From positions 2,598,680-2,662,679 of the forward strand of contig CP130741.1 in the NCBI GenBank assembly GCA_030586155.1: a DNA stretch of 64,000 bases, in the 5' to 3' direction. The stretch comes from Eubacteriaceae bacterium ES3 (GTDB lineage Bacteria > Bacillota > Clostridia > Eubacteriales > Eubacteriaceae). Under the pieces are notes generated by a model. The model was not told the origin of the DNA, made no database searches, and worked only from the letters and a program-made list of their open reading frames with translations. A program made the position numbers and the translations under genes. Below are positions 42,028-51,462 of the stretch, piece after piece; the first letter of the stretch is position 1; every line of letters starts with the position of its first letter.

Positions 42028-43306
42028 GAATCTCACCTCCCAGGAATTTAAAGTCATCCCAGAAATGAGGATAGGATTTATTCACCGCATCCGCACCGGA
42101 AAGCGTAATAGCTGATTCTGACATCATTGAAGCGATTGCTACAGCCATAGCGATCCGATGGTCATTATGACTGGATACCGTGTTGCCGGTCAGGTTCTCA
42201 ACATTCTCAATAATCAGGCCGTCTTCTGTTTCTTTTACCTTGCCACCTAATTTATTTAAAAAGTCGGCAGTTGCCATCAGACGATCAGATTCCTTGAACC
42301 GCAATCGCTCACCATTGATAATCCGCGTTTGACCTTTGCTGAAAGATGCCAAAACGGCCAAAATTGGAACCAGATCCGGGCACTGGGAGACATCAATTAC
42401 GATTCCTTTTGTCTTGGCCGGTTCAACCAGCAGCCCTTCTTCAAGAATATCAATCTGACCGCCCATTTTTTTTATAATTTCAGCAATTACCTTGTCGCCC
42501 TGGGCTGAGTTAAGATTCAAATCCCGACAACGTATTTCATTGCCAATACTGCCGGCAACCATCCAAAAGGCGCCTTGGGAAAAGTCACCTTCAACCCGAA
42601 AATCTCTGGCCTGATACTTCTGATTGCCTTTAATTAAAAAATTGCGATAACGATCATTGATTATTTCTATCCCAAATTTTTGCAGTATTTCCAGGGTGAT
42701 ATCAATATAGGGTTTAGATTCAAGTGACGAGGTTAAATGAATTCGTGAATTGCCAGGTAATAGGGGCAAAGCAAACATCAGACCCGTAATAAATTGCGAA
42801 CTGACACCGCCATCCAATGAATAAACACCGGGTTTAAGTTTTCCTTTAACGGAAAGGGGCAGTTCACTTCCTTCTTCGAGTCGTGACCATACAATCTCTT
42901 TTTCATCGAAAATTTTATAATAGGGTTCCATCGGCCGTTCTGTCAAACGACCTTTACCAGTGATGAATGCTTCTTCTTCCTGCAGCAAAACAATTGGAAT
43001 AATAAAACGCAGGGTAGATCCCGATTCATTACACTCCAGTTCTTTATGCTTTAATAGTACATCAGGATTGCCATCAACTATTAATGTGAACCGATGGTCT
43101 TCCTCTTCCTTATAGGCAATTGAAGCCCCAAAGTTTTCCATGATTTTGCAGGTCGCAATCATATCCTGTGACATCAAGACATTTGTGATGGTACTTCGCC
43201 CTTTTGCCAGAGCGGCAGAAATAATCGCCCGATGACTAACACTTTTAGACGGTGGAATCTGTATCACACCGGTCAGCTTATGAGGCTCAATTTTTAATAT
43301 TTTCAT
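42005..43306 (-). CDS. aroA: EPSP synthase
   Basis: Joins shikimate 3-phosphate and phosphoenolpyruvate. The 433-residue protein has PPSKSVSHRAIISAALAKG at the start, the NESGSTLRFIIPIVLL loop and LRFKESDRLMATADFL near the end, with active-site Lys, Arg and Asp/Glu residues retained. Between aroB and aroC; AAAGGAG precedes the ATG. Which glyphosate class it belongs to cannot be said with certainty from motifs alone. Confidence 0.96.
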   Translation of the reverse strand: MKILKIEPHKLTGVIQIPPSKSVSHRAIISAALAKGRSTITNVLMSQDMIATCKIMENFGASIAYKEEEDHRFTLIVDGNPDVLLKHKELECNESGSTLRFIIPIVLLQEEEAFITGKGRLTERPMEPYYKIFDEKEIVWSRLEEGSELPLSVKGKLKPGVYSLDGGVSSQFITGLMFALPLLPGNSRIHLTSSLESKPYIDITLEILQKFGIEIINDRYRNFLIKGNQKYQARDFRVEGDFSQGAFWMVAGSIGNEIRCRDLNLNSAQGDKVIAEIIKKMGGQIDILEEGLLVEPAKTKGIVIDVSQCPDLVPILAVLASFSKGQTRIINGERLRFKESDRLMATADFLNKLGGKVKETEDGLIIENVENLTGNTVSSHNDHRIAMAVAIASMMSESAITLSGADAVNKSYPHFWDDFKFLGGEIHELDLGE

Positions 43307-43321
43307 CTGTGCTCCTTTTCT

Positions 43322-44389
43322 TTAGCGAAATAACTCAATCGCCTGATCTTTTTGAATTTTAACAATCTGAGCCTTTCCAATTTTTTCCAGCGCACAAATG
43401 TGCAAAGCATTGTTTTCAAATTTTTTATCTGTAAACAGAATCTCCTGAACTTTTTCAAGCGGCATTTTAGGTAGCTTAGTTGGTAGCCCGTAATTTTCCA
43501 GAAGGGCAACAATTTGATCATAGGTCCCAGCCTGGGTGATCCCCTCAGCTTCAGTTTTCCTGGTAATCTCGGCCATGCCGATCGCAACCCCTTGTCCATG
43601 AGAATATTTTTTATACTTATAGAAAGTTTCGACCACATGTCCAATCGTATGCCCAAAATTTAAAATCCGTCTAAGGCCCTGTTCATGTTCGTCTGCTTCA
43701 ACAACAGTTTTTTTGATGGCACAGCATTTTTCAATAATTTCTTCCATGTCATCAATCAAATCCTCGTGATAAGAATAACCCATCAATTTGACAAATAGAC
43801 TCTGACTTTTAATACAACCATATTTTATGACTTCGCCCATTCCGTCCATCAGATAATGATCATCAAGCGTGTCTAAAAATAAAGGATCAATGATTACCGC
43901 TTCCGGCTGATGAAAAGCACCTACCAGATTTTTTCCGGCATCCAGATCAATCCCAACTTTTCCTCCCACACTGCTATCGACCTGAGCCAGGAGAGAAGTT
44001 GGCACCTGGATAAAATCAATTCCACGCAGATAAGTGGCCGCACAAAAACCGCCCAAATCACCAACTACACCGCCGCCTAAGGTTAGAATTGCATCTTTTC
44101 GGGTTACATTGCATTCAACCAGTTCTTCATAAATATCTGAAACCTGACTCAGACACTTACTTTCTTCTCCAGCCGGTATCACAATACTATAAACTTTCGG
44201 ACCAGCAGCCCGCACCTGTCTTTCCATATCTGCCAGGTATTTTTTAGCCACATTTTTATCGGTAATAATTACCACCTTATTGTAAGGGGCAAACAGTGTT
44301 TTCATCGAAGCAATCCGGTCTTTTATCCCTTTTTCTATTAAAATGGGATAGTGATGAGAGCTGCTTGTTTCGCATAGTAATTCCTTCAT
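43322..44389 (-). CDS. aroB: 3-dehydroquinate synthase
   Basis: The second shikimate step: NAD- and metal-dependent cyclisation of DAHP. The NAD-binding LGGGVVGDLGGFCAATYLRG and QVPTSLLAQVDSSVGGKVGI are canonical, as are the metal ligands in RRILNFGHTIGHVVE. 355 residues, normal. First gene of the aroB-aroA-aroC-chorismate mutase operon; AAGGAG lies eight bases before the ATG. aroD, aroE and aroK are not in the window. Confidence 0.97.
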   Translation of the reverse strand: MKELLCETSSSHHYPILIEKGIKDRIASMKTLFAPYNKVVIITDKNVAKKYLADMERQVRAAGPKVYSIVIPAGEESKCLSQVSDIYEELVECNVTRKDAILTLGGGVVGDLGGFCAATYLRGIDFIQVPTSLLAQVDSSVGGKVGIDLDAGKNLVGAFHQPEAVIIDPLFLDTLDDHYLMDGMGEVIKYGCIKSQSLFVKLMGYSYHEDLIDDMEEIIEKCCAIKKTVVEADEHEQGLRRILNFGHTIGHVVETFYKYKKYSHGQGVAIGMAEITRKTEAEGITQAGTYDQIVALLENYGLPTKLPKMPLEKVQEILFTDKKFENNALHICALEKIGKAQIVKIQKDQAIELFR

Positions 44390-44500
44390 TAAAAAGCTCC
44401 TTCATAATCTTAGGCTCTATTATATCATAAGCCCTTAGTCTCAAACAAGGACAAGTGTCCGCTCAATAAGGATAATTTTCTCGTTCAATTACATTACAAT

Positions 44501-44528
44501 ATGAATGAAAACCCGCAAGATGCGGGTT
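44501..44528 (-). terminator. Intrinsic terminator of the BMP-type ABC operon
   Basis: An AACCCGCA/TGCGGGTT stem with a three-base loop, followed by TTCATTC on the minus strand. The stem overlaps the stop codon of the last permease gene. Confidence 0.75.
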
Positions 44529-45456
44529 ATCTGTCTTCCTTAAAATAGTTTCTTCCCAGCCAGGCTGGTTCTTTTGAGTTGCCACTTTTTTTCATCGAGG
44601 TAAATAACAGCACAAATACCGTCGCCAGATATGGCAGGGCATCAAAAAGATAAATGGAAACCGGCAGATTGTACTGTTGCAGCCAGTAACCAGCAATATC
44701 GAGGGCTCCGAAAAAATAAGCCCCAACCATTGCCCGAATAGGATTCCACGTCGCAAAGATAACCAATGCTACCGCTATCCAACCGCGTCCGCCAACTACG
44801 TTTACCGGCAGGATACTGATATAAACCAGGGATAGAAAGGCTCCGCCCAAACCACTCAAGGCACCGGAGAGAGCGATATTAAAATATTTATATCGATCTA
44901 CCGAAATCCCACTGGCATCAGCTGCTGCCGGATTTTCACCAACCATTCGTGTGTGGAGTCCCCATTTAGTTTTATAGAGATAAATGAAAACCAGAACTAC
45001 TAAAAGGTAGGAAAAATATACATAAATACTTTGATTAAAAAATACTTCGCCAAGCACCGGTATTTTCGATAGCCCAGGAAATGGAACTGGTGCAAAAAAA
45101 TTAGTGATCGCTTCCGGTACTTTTTTCCCAATGTAGTTTTTCCCGAAAAAAGTGGCAAATCCTGTTCCAAAGATACTCAAGGTCAAACCGGTGACAATCT
45201 GATTAGCTTTAAAGGTCACTGTCAGGAGGGCGTATATAAGCGCCCCAGCCATCCCCGCCAAAGCTGCGCAGAGAATTGCCACATAAGGATTTCCTGAGAC
45301 AAAACCGGCAATAAAACCAATCACTGCCCCCATTTGCATCATTCCTTCAACCCCAAGATTGGTATGCCCAACTTTTTCCGATATAATCTCACCAAGAGTT
45401 GCAAAAAGCAGGCAGGTTCCCGCTCTGACTGAAGCACTTAAGAAATATAGAAACAT
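44527..45456 (-). CDS. BMP-type ABC importer permease 2
   Basis: A 309-residue inner-membrane permease of the nucleoside/simple-sugar (NupQ/YufQ-like) family, with about eight hydrophobic helices. Family marks include GEIISEKVGHTNLGVEGMMQ near the start and VGENPAAADASGISVDRYKY, the loop contacting the ATPase. Overlaps permease 1 by one base. Works with the lipoprotein, ATPase and permease 1 to import a nucleoside or purine. Confidence 0.9.
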   Translation of the reverse strand: MFLYFLSASVRAGTCLLFATLGEIISEKVGHTNLGVEGMMQMGAVIGFIAGFVSGNPYVAILCAALAGMAGALIYALLTVTFKANQIVTGLTLSIFGTGFATFFGKNYIGKKVPEAITNFFAPVPFPGLSKIPVLGEVFFNQSIYVYFSYLLVVLVFIYLYKTKWGLHTRMVGENPAAADASGISVDRYKYFNIALSGALSGLGGAFLSLVYISILPVNVVGGRGWIAVALVIFATWNPIRAMVGAYFFGALDIAGYWLQQYNLPVSIYLFDALPYLATVFVLLFTSMKKSGNSKEPAWLGRNYFKEDR

Positions 45457-46520
45457 CAGGCCACCTCCTCTTTGTGCCGATCAGATACAATCTGATACTG
45501 GATAATAAATTCACTGGCCAGAATAAAAAATAGAATCGTTCCCTGGATCATCTCTGCCACCGACCCGGGTATCTGGAAAGCCGTTTGAATGTAAGAAGCT
45601 CCCTGTAAGAGGACTCCGAAGGCAAACGAATTAATTACAATAAAAGGAACTTTTAAACCTGAAAGCCAGGCAACAATAATCGCTGTAAATCCAAGTCCAC
45701 CGGTAATTTCAGTGGTTAAGGTTCCACTGACGCCAGTAGATTGAATCATCCCCACTAATCCGCAAAGACCACCGCTTATTACCGCTGCTGTAAGAATTGT
45801 TTTCTTGACATTAATGCCGATATAACGGGCAGTGTTTTCACTCTCACCCAGGACTGTTATTTCAAATCCAATTTTTGAGCGATTCATAAAATAATACATG
45901 ACCAAAACTATAACAACCGCAAAGACGACACTTAAATTAAAACCATGAGTTTCCGGCAGCAAGGCGTTTTCCGGGAAATTTGCGATCTTGGGCATCCCGT
46001 TAGCTGCAGGATCTTTCCAGAAATCGTACTGCAGGGCTGTCACTATCGTTAAGGCAATATAATTAAGCATCAGCGTAAAGAGCGTTTCATTAGTTCCAAA
46101 ATTAGCTTTAAAAAAAGCTGGTATTAGAAGCCAAACAGCGCCGGCAGCAAAGGCTGCCAAAGCGGTTAAAAAAAGCATAAACGGCAGCGGCAGATCAGGC
46201 AAAAATCTGACAACAGCAGCCGCACCAACGGCTCCCATCAAAAATTGACCTTCCGCCCCAATGTTCCAGAACCGCATCTTAAAGGCAACCATTACCCCTA
46301 GAGAAAGAATCATAAGCGGTACCATTTTTTCAATTGTTGCAGCAAATCGGTAAAGACTTCCGAAACAGCCTTGAACAATTCCAATATAGAGTTCCAGCGG
46401 ATTGGCCTTAGCAAACAGTACAAAAATTGAAGAAACTGCCAAGGCGGCTAACACAAAGCCAATCCTAATTAATAACTTCTGCCGCGGCTTAGGTTCGTCT
46501 CTCTTAATAATATGATACAT
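45456..46520 (-). CDS. BMP-type ABC importer permease 1
   Basis: A 354-residue permease (NupP/YufP-like). Marks are MRFWNIGAEGQFLMGAVGAA, FGTNETLFTLMLNYIALT and the coupling loop VLGESENTARYIGINVKKT. It overlaps the ATPase gene by one base and permease 2 by one base, showing one transcript. Confidence 0.9.
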   Translation of the reverse strand: MYHIIKRDEPKPRQKLLIRIGFVLAALAVSSIFVLFAKANPLELYIGIVQGCFGSLYRFAATIEKMVPLMILSLGVMVAFKMRFWNIGAEGQFLMGAVGAAAVVRFLPDLPLPFMLFLTALAAFAAGAVWLLIPAFFKANFGTNETLFTLMLNYIALTIVTALQYDFWKDPAANGMPKIANFPENALLPETHGFNLSVVFAVVIVLVMYYFMNRSKIGFEITVLGESENTARYIGINVKKTILTAAVISGGLCGLVGMIQSTGVSGTLTTEITGGLGFTAIIVAWLSGLKVPFIVINSFAFGVLLQGASYIQTAFQIPGSVAEMIQGTILFFILASEFIIQYQIVSDRHKEEVA

Positions 46521-48043
46521 TACTGTCCACCTTCTTCCGTAACCCCTGACATCAGTAAGCCAATCGCTTCTTTGGTTGTGACCTTTGGATCAACAATCCC
46601 TGTAACCCGACCTTCGCAAAGCACTAAAACCCGATCACACAGACTCATTAATACATCCAGGTCTTCACCAACATAAAGAATTGGTTTCATCTTCTTTTTC
46701 TGTTCATTCAAAAGGTCATATATAATCTGAGATGAACCAACATCCAAGCCTCTGGTGGCGTAGGCAGTAAGTAACAACTTGGGATTCAACTGAATTTCTC
46801 TTCCTAACAATACTTTTTGAATATTTCCCCCAGACAAAAGACTAACCGCATGATTTTCAATTGCCGGTGTTACGACATTGAGCTTTTCCACCAGTTTCTC
46901 AGCTTTTTCCCGGGACTGTGTTTTGGAAATACTTAATCCTTTGTTACTTCGATAATCTTTTAAAAGAACGTTATCAATGATATCCATGGACGAAACCAGG
47001 CCCATCCCCAATCGATCTTCCGGCACAAAACTCAAACTGACGCCCAAGTCGTGAATGGCTTCGGGATTTTTTCCCATAATACTTTCCCCATTAAACAGAA
47101 TATCCCCTGATTTTAAGGGATAAAGACCAGCAATCCCTTCACAAAGCTCTTTTTGACCGCTACCGGCAATTCCTGCAACCCCAAGGATCTCTCCTTCATG
47201 GATATCAAAACTGACCTTATTGAGAACAGCAACCTTATTTCGGTCATAGGCAGTAATCTCTTTTACCTCAAGACTCTTTCTGCCGCGTTCAACCTTAACA
47301 TAAGGTACATTAAGCTCCATCACATCACCGACCATCAGACCGGCCAGCTCCTGCGCATCTGTTTCTTCTTTATTGACAGTCTGTACTGTCCGGCCTTTTC
47401 GCATGATGGTAATCCGATCGCTGATGGCCATAACCTCTTCCAGTTTATGCGTGATTATGATCACTGAACACCCCTTTGCTACCATTTTTTTAATGATACC
47501 AAAAAGATTTTCAATCTCTTGCGGGGTTAATACTGCCGTAGGCTCATCGAGAATTAAAATATCCGCGCCACGATACAGTACTTTGAAAATTTCCAGGCTT
47601 TGTTTTTCGGCCACAGACATTTCCCTAACCTTCTTGGCCAAATCAATATCCATCCCAAAACTTTTATTCAATTCCCCCATTTCATCTGAAATCTTCTTCC
47701 GATTCATAAAAGGTGTAATCTTCTGGCTGCCAGCTGCAACATTTTCCAGGGCAGTAAACACATCCACCAGTTTATAATGTTGAGGCAGCATCCCAATCCC
47801 CATACTCAATGCACTTTTAGGGTTTGGTATTCTGACGCTTTGGTCCTTTATTTCAATGGTTCCGCTATCCGGCATATAGATACCTGACAAAACATTCATC
47901 AGTGAACTTTTGCCGGCACCATTTTCTCCCAGTATGGCATGGACCTCACCTTTCTTTAAAGAAAATTCCACATGATCCAGGGCTTTGACTTTCCCGAAAG
48001 ATTTCGTGATATTTTTCATCGTTACCACATACTCGTTGTTCAT
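46520..48043 (-). CDS. BMP-type ABC importer ATPase (double)
   Basis: A 507-residue protein with two fused ABC modules, as in sugar- and nucleoside-type importers (NupO/YufO). The first module has GENGAGKSS, the signature MSVAEKQSLEIFKVLYRG and ILILDEPTAVLT. The second has GIAGSGQKE in place of a perfect Walker A, LSGGNIQKVLLGREI and LLLTAYATRGLD, where Asp and Glu of Walker B read TA. So only the first site should be fully catalytic, as is common in this family, though loss of Asp in the second Walker B is more than usual. AGGAG precedes the ATG. Confidence 0.92.
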   Translation of the reverse strand: MNNEYVVTMKNITKSFGKVKALDHVEFSLKKGEVHAILGENGAGKSSLMNVLSGIYMPDSGTIEIKDQSVRIPNPKSALSMGIGMLPQHYKLVDVFTALENVAAGSQKITPFMNRKKISDEMGELNKSFGMDIDLAKKVREMSVAEKQSLEIFKVLYRGADILILDEPTAVLTPQEIENLFGIIKKMVAKGCSVIIITHKLEEVMAISDRITIMRKGRTVQTVNKEETDAQELAGLMVGDVMELNVPYVKVERGRKSLEVKEITAYDRNKVAVLNKVSFDIHEGEILGVAGIAGSGQKELCEGIAGLYPLKSGDILFNGESIMGKNPEAIHDLGVSLSFVPEDRLGMGLVSSMDIIDNVLLKDYRSNKGLSISKTQSREKAEKLVEKLNVVTPAIENHAVSLLSGGNIQKVLLGREIQLNPKLLLTAYATRGLDVGSSQIIYDLLNEQKKKMKPILYVGEDLDVLMSLCDRVLVLCEGRVTGIVDPKVTTKEAIGLLMSGVTEEGGQ

Positions 48044-48066
48044 CTTTTCTCCTACCTGACATAGAG

Positions 48067-48092
48067 CGGACAGAGTCCAGGGACTCTGTCCG
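48067..48092 (-). promoter_or_regulatory. Very stable intercistronic hairpin
   Basis: The 12-base inverted repeat CGGACAGAGTCC/GGACTCTGTCCG lies between the lipoprotein and ATPase genes. On the transcribed minus strand the T-run is on the 5' side, so it is not a normal terminator; it more likely protects the 3' end of the lipoprotein message from decay. Confidence 0.65.
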
Positions 48093-48106
48093 AAAAAAGT
48101 CTTTTG

Positions 48107-49204
48107 TTACTCTAGTGTACCAACTACATTGTCAACAAACCAGTCCATGCTAAGCTGGGCTTCGTCTGTCATAGCTGATCCTTCTGGTACAATAACTGTT
48201 CCAGACTGATCTTTTAATTCACCAGCAAAAATAACCAGATCGCCTGAACGAATCGCCTGTTCTGCCGTTTCAACCTCAGCAATCGCTGCTCCTGATACCA
48301 GTGAAGTCATATCGTCCAGATAAACAATACCATCATTCATGCCACCCCAATAAGAGCCAGTTGTCCATGTACCGTCGATAACTGCCTGGACGCGATCGAT
48401 ATAATATCCGCTATAATCCCAAAGTGGTGCAGTCAGGTAAACTTCCGGCATGGTTTCAGCTGCGCTTAAGTCATAACCGATTGAATAAATGCCTGCTTCC
48501 TTAGCCGCTTCCATCGTCGCTGTTGAATCCTGATGCTGAGCGGTTACATCACAACCTTGCTGAATCAGCGCTTCTGCAGCTGCTTTTTCGGCTGTCGGAT
48601 CGTACCAGGTATTAGTCCAGGATACTAAAACTTCTGCATCCGGATTAACTGACTTAACACCTAAAGCAAACGCATTAATTCCACGAATAACTTCAGGAAT
48701 TGGCATCGCTGCTACATAGGCAATTTTATTGGTTCTGGTTGTCATTCCCGCAACAATCCCTGATAAATATCGAGGTTCTTCAATCTTACCAAAATAGGTT
48801 GCCATATTATCAGAAGTCATGTAACCAGAGCAGTGTTCGAATTTTACATCCGGGAATTCTTCAGCTGCTTCAGCCATCCCTTCCATAAATCCGTAGCTGG
48901 TTCCAAAAATAATAGTTGCTCCCTGATCGACCATGTCTCTGATTGTAGAAACAACTTCACTTTTTTCTTCGGCTACATTTTCCTTGATGATCGTTTCCAC
49001 TTCACCGTTAAAATGTTCTACCATTTTAGCGCGACCTTCATCATGTACCTGAGACCAGCCACCATCATCCACTGGACCAACATAAATAAATCCGGCTACT
49101 ACTTTTTCAGTTTCTTCTTCAGAGCTTCCACCTGAAGAACAGCCTGCCAGCGTACCGACAACCATAATCAGCACCAGCATAACAATCCCTAATTTCTTTT
49201 TCAT
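48107..49204 (-). CDS. BMP-family substrate-binding lipoprotein (nucleoside/purine)
   Basis: A 365-residue lipoprotein of the basic membrane protein (Med/BmpA/PnrA) family, which binds purine nucleosides. Signal and lipobox are at the start (MLVLIMVVGTLAGC). Family marks are GFIYVGPVDDGGWSQVHDEG, IIFGTSYGFMEGMAEAAEEF and GYMTSDNMATYFGKIEEPRY. Start at 49204 with AAGGAGG. First gene of the operon, followed by a stabilising hairpin. The window also encodes a uracil/xanthine permease, so purine or pyrimidine scavenging is a consistent theme. Confidence 0.9.
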   Translation of the reverse strand: MKKKLGIVMLVLIMVVGTLAGCSSGGSSEEETEKVVAGFIYVGPVDDGGWSQVHDEGRAKMVEHFNGEVETIIKENVAEEKSEVVSTIRDMVDQGATIIFGTSYGFMEGMAEAAEEFPDVKFEHCSGYMTSDNMATYFGKIEEPRYLSGIVAGMTTRTNKIAYVAAMPIPEVIRGINAFALGVKSVNPDAEVLVSWTNTWYDPTAEKAAAEALIQQGCDVTAQHQDSTATMEAAKEAGIYSIGYDLSAAETMPEVYLTAPLWDYSGYYIDRVQAVIDGTWTTGSYWGGMNDGIVYLDDMTSLVSGAAIAEVETAEQAIRSGDLVIFAGELKDQSGTVIVPEGSAMTDEAQLSMDWFVDNVVGTLE

Positions 49205-49258
49205 TTCCATCCTCCTTAAAATTTGACAACCTTTTTCTTTCAGCTGTCTACCCTGTTT

Positions 49259-49287
49259 ATTTTATCGAAAAAATGTTAAAAAATCAA
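49259..49287 (-). promoter_or_regulatory. Candidate promoter of the BMP operon
   Basis: TTGATT (49287-49282) and TAAAAT (49264-49259) on the minus strand are 17 bases apart and about 55 bases before the start codon. Confidence 0.5.
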
Positions 49288-49478
49288 TCTTTTATACGTT
49301 AATCCGCCATATTACTTCGTGATTTCTCTTGCTTTTGCCCGGCTAATTCGATATGATAATTAATAACATCTATATGTATAGCCTTCGTTGCCAACATCGT
49401 AATCGAATTCAGATAACATCGACACCCATTTTTAAAATTTATTCATATTTCATCCAACTAAAGAAAGGAGTGTTCCAT

Positions 49479-50126
49479 TTGAAAAAAGAAAAAAAGGCAA
49501 AAAAATCAGCAAAAGAAAAAAAATCACCGGACAAGGAAAGTAGAAAAAAGAAAATTGCTGCTTCTAAAAAAAGTGAACCCGTCCACAAAAGCGATACTGC
49601 TATTCAAACATCTCAGGCAAATCAGGAAATGGAGGCTAAATCGGGCGCAGAAGTCGCCCCATCAGAACTTCTCATCCTAATGAAAAAGGCAGCTGAAAGT
49701 TATCAAAACATTATAACCGCACCGCTGGATTTTTTAATCAATGACCAGGACACTGAGCTGTTTCCTTCTGAACTGAAAACACTGGAAATAATCGGTGAAA
49801 TGTCCGGCATCAACCTTACCCAACTATCCATCGAGTTGGATATTTCAAAAAGCGCTGTTTCCAAATGCACCGGTAAAATGCTGGAAAAAGATTTAATTAA
49901 CAAAACCCCTTCACCAACCAATGTCAGACAGGTTCAGTTTTCTCTGACTGAATCAGGAAAGCTTATTTTCGATCAGTATCAGGATCTGCAAAATAACCTG
50001 TTTAAACCCCTATATAAATCTTTTGAATCGTTAAATCCTGATGACAATTTAAAATTGCAGTCTTTTCTTGAATCAATCGCAGAGAACCTAACGGAAATCG
50101 AAGCCGGTTTGACTACTGTCTCCTGA
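49479..50126 (+). CDS. MarR-like winged-helix regulator with lysine-rich N-terminus
   Basis: 215 residues from a TTG start at 49479, chosen because AAAGGAG lies eight bases upstream; the longer open frame from 49353 has no ribosome binding site. Residues 1-35 are almost all lysine, serine and glutamate (disordered, DNA- or RNA-contacting). Residues about 70-180 form a MarR wHTH: LKTLEIIGEMSGINLTQLS, LDISKSAVSKCTGKMLEKDL and the wing NKTPSPTNVRQVQFSLTESG. Divergent from the BMP importer, which it may control. The basic tail is unusual for MarR proteins. Confidence 0.8.
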   Translation: MKKEKKAKKSAKEKKSPDKESRKKKIAASKKSEPVHKSDTAIQTSQANQEMEAKSGAEVAPSELLILMKKAAESYQNIITAPLDFLINDQDTELFPSELKTLEIIGEMSGINLTQLSIELDISKSAVSKCTGKMLEKDLINKTPSPTNVRQVQFSLTESGKLIFDQYQDLQNNLFKPLYKSFESLNPDDNLKLQSFLESIAENLTEIEAGLTTVS

Positions 50127-50154
50127 AATATCTGAGTAAATCTTTTTATATTGG

Positions 50155-50202
50155 CACAGCAGTTTATTGACTGACTAACATCAATAAACTGCTGTGTTTT
50201 TA
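50155..50202 (+). terminator. Intrinsic terminator of the MarR-like gene
   Basis: CACAGCAGTTTATTGA pairs perfectly with TCAATAAACTGCTGTG around a ten-base loop, followed by TTTTTAA. One of the strongest hairpins in the window. Confidence 0.9.
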
Positions 50203-50297
50203 ACTGGAACAATTATTTGGCAAGCTTTTTCAATCACCAATCATATCCCTTTTTCAAGACTAAACAGCCACTAATGATTGCCAGCAACCACATCCTT

Positions 50298-50894
50298 TTA
50301 TTTCGCAAAATAGTATCCCTTTAGCCCGATTTCAGCCCAATGACCACCTTCAGCTTCTTCAATACTCATGGATAGAGGACATAAATACGGGCTACCTTCT
50401 TCCAGTGCCTGAATAAAATCCAATATTTGTGCCTGTTTTCCAGCAACCGTTAAATCTATCGAAAAACTATAAAGTGCTTGACCCTCAGGGTTGTTCAGAT
50501 TAATAGTTTGACTGGAAAAATCATTTTCCGTCACGATGGTTTCATCACCAAATAGTGCAGTCAGGAGTCGTACCCCAGATTTTTCTGCCGCTTTATTAAC
50601 ACTCTGGTAATAAAGCGTCTGGTCCTTTTCTGCAGGAATCCGTTCATTATAGCCTTTTAATTTTAGAACCACTTCATTTAATTCATCAAGATAAGCTTCT
50701 TCCGTAAGATCTCCCTGATAAGCAGCCGCAATCCGCTCTTTATTCCCAATCAAAACCCTGTTGTTTTTTATCTCGACAACTTCGGGATAGACAAATACTG
50801 CTATGCATAAAATGAAAATAACACCAATAAACAGCCATTTCTTCAGTTGCTCAGACCGAAGCTTCTTATTAAACAACAGACTCCACCCTATCAC
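50298..50894 (-). CDS. PilO-like assembly protein
   Basis: About 198 residues with one membrane helix (LKKWLFIGVIFILCIAVFVY) and an outside part that begins with coiled helix and ends in a ferredoxin-like fold (LYSFSIDLTVAGKQAQILDF then FIQALEEGSPYLCPLSMSIE), as in PilO of type IV pili. Start uncertain: GTG at 50894 just after the pilN stop, or TTG at 50876 with GGGTGG upstream. Last gene of the cluster. It should join PilN and PilM in the alignment complex. Confidence 0.65.
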   Translation of the reverse strand: MIGWSLLFNKKLRSEQLKKWLFIGVIFILCIAVFVYPEVVEIKNNRVLIGNKERIAAAYQGDLTEEAYLDELNEVVLKLKGYNERIPAEKDQTLYYQSVNKAAEKSGVRLLTALFGDETIVTENDFSSQTINLNNPEGQALYSFSIDLTVAGKQAQILDFIQALEEGSPYLCPLSMSIEEAEGGHWAEIGLKGYYFAK

Positions 50895-50898
50895 CTTT

Positions 50899-51435
50899 TC
50901 ATTCAAACACCATAATAAATTCCCACAAATCCTGATTCGTATCATCTCCCAGACGCTCGACACTAAGTATTTGAGCGTCTGATAAGCCTGTTTCTTTGAC
51001 AATCTTTTCAGCTATTCCGACTATCTCTTCCTGTTTTTTTGTCTGTCCTGTAATTTTTATGGCCTCTCCTGTCAAATCCAGCCGAATCAATGCCGAATCT
51101 GACGAAAACTGCTTATAAATAGTCTGAACCGTTTCTGAAACTGACACGTCCCGCTGAACAAGCCAATCGATTAATTTTTCATAATAAATCAGATTCATCT
51201 TCTGGGTTTCCAGATTTTCATAGACCACAGTCATCTGGCTATTATTTTCAAGCTGCATATCAAGATCGTCGATTGTATCTTGTGCTACAATATTAGCACT
51301 TTTAAATCCCGTCAATATCAAAATAAAACTCAAAAGGACATATATCTCCGGTAAAAATTTCTTTATCAACCTGCGCCATTTTTCTTTTAGATACTGTTCC
51401 TCACGAGAAACAATTAGATTCATATCCTTTTTCAA
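50899..51435 (-). CDS. PilN-like assembly protein
   Basis: A 178-residue bitopic membrane protein: a short inside segment, a membrane helix (EIYVLLSFILILTGF), a coiled region and a C-terminal ferredoxin-like domain (IRLDLTGEAIKITGQTKKQE, GLSDAQILSVERLG). The N-terminus MNLIVSREEQYLKEKW stands where PilN proteins carry the PilM-binding segment (INLLP), here altered to MNLIV. Lies between pilM and pilO. Confidence 0.65.
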   Translation of the reverse strand: MKKDMNLIVSREEQYLKEKWRRLIKKFLPEIYVLLSFILILTGFKSANIVAQDTIDDLDMQLENNSQMTVVYENLETQKMNLIYYEKLIDWLVQRDVSVSETVQTIYKQFSSDSALIRLDLTGEAIKITGQTKKQEEIVGIAEKIVKETGLSDAQILSVERLGDDTNQDLWEFIMVFE

Positions 51436-51462
51436 TATATCCCCCGTATTTCTTAGCAGTTC

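Noticed and set aside
48067-48092. Rho-independent terminator between lipoprotein and ATPase genes
   Set aside because: The T-run is on the wrong side for the transcribed strand and the downstream genes clearly belong to the same operon.
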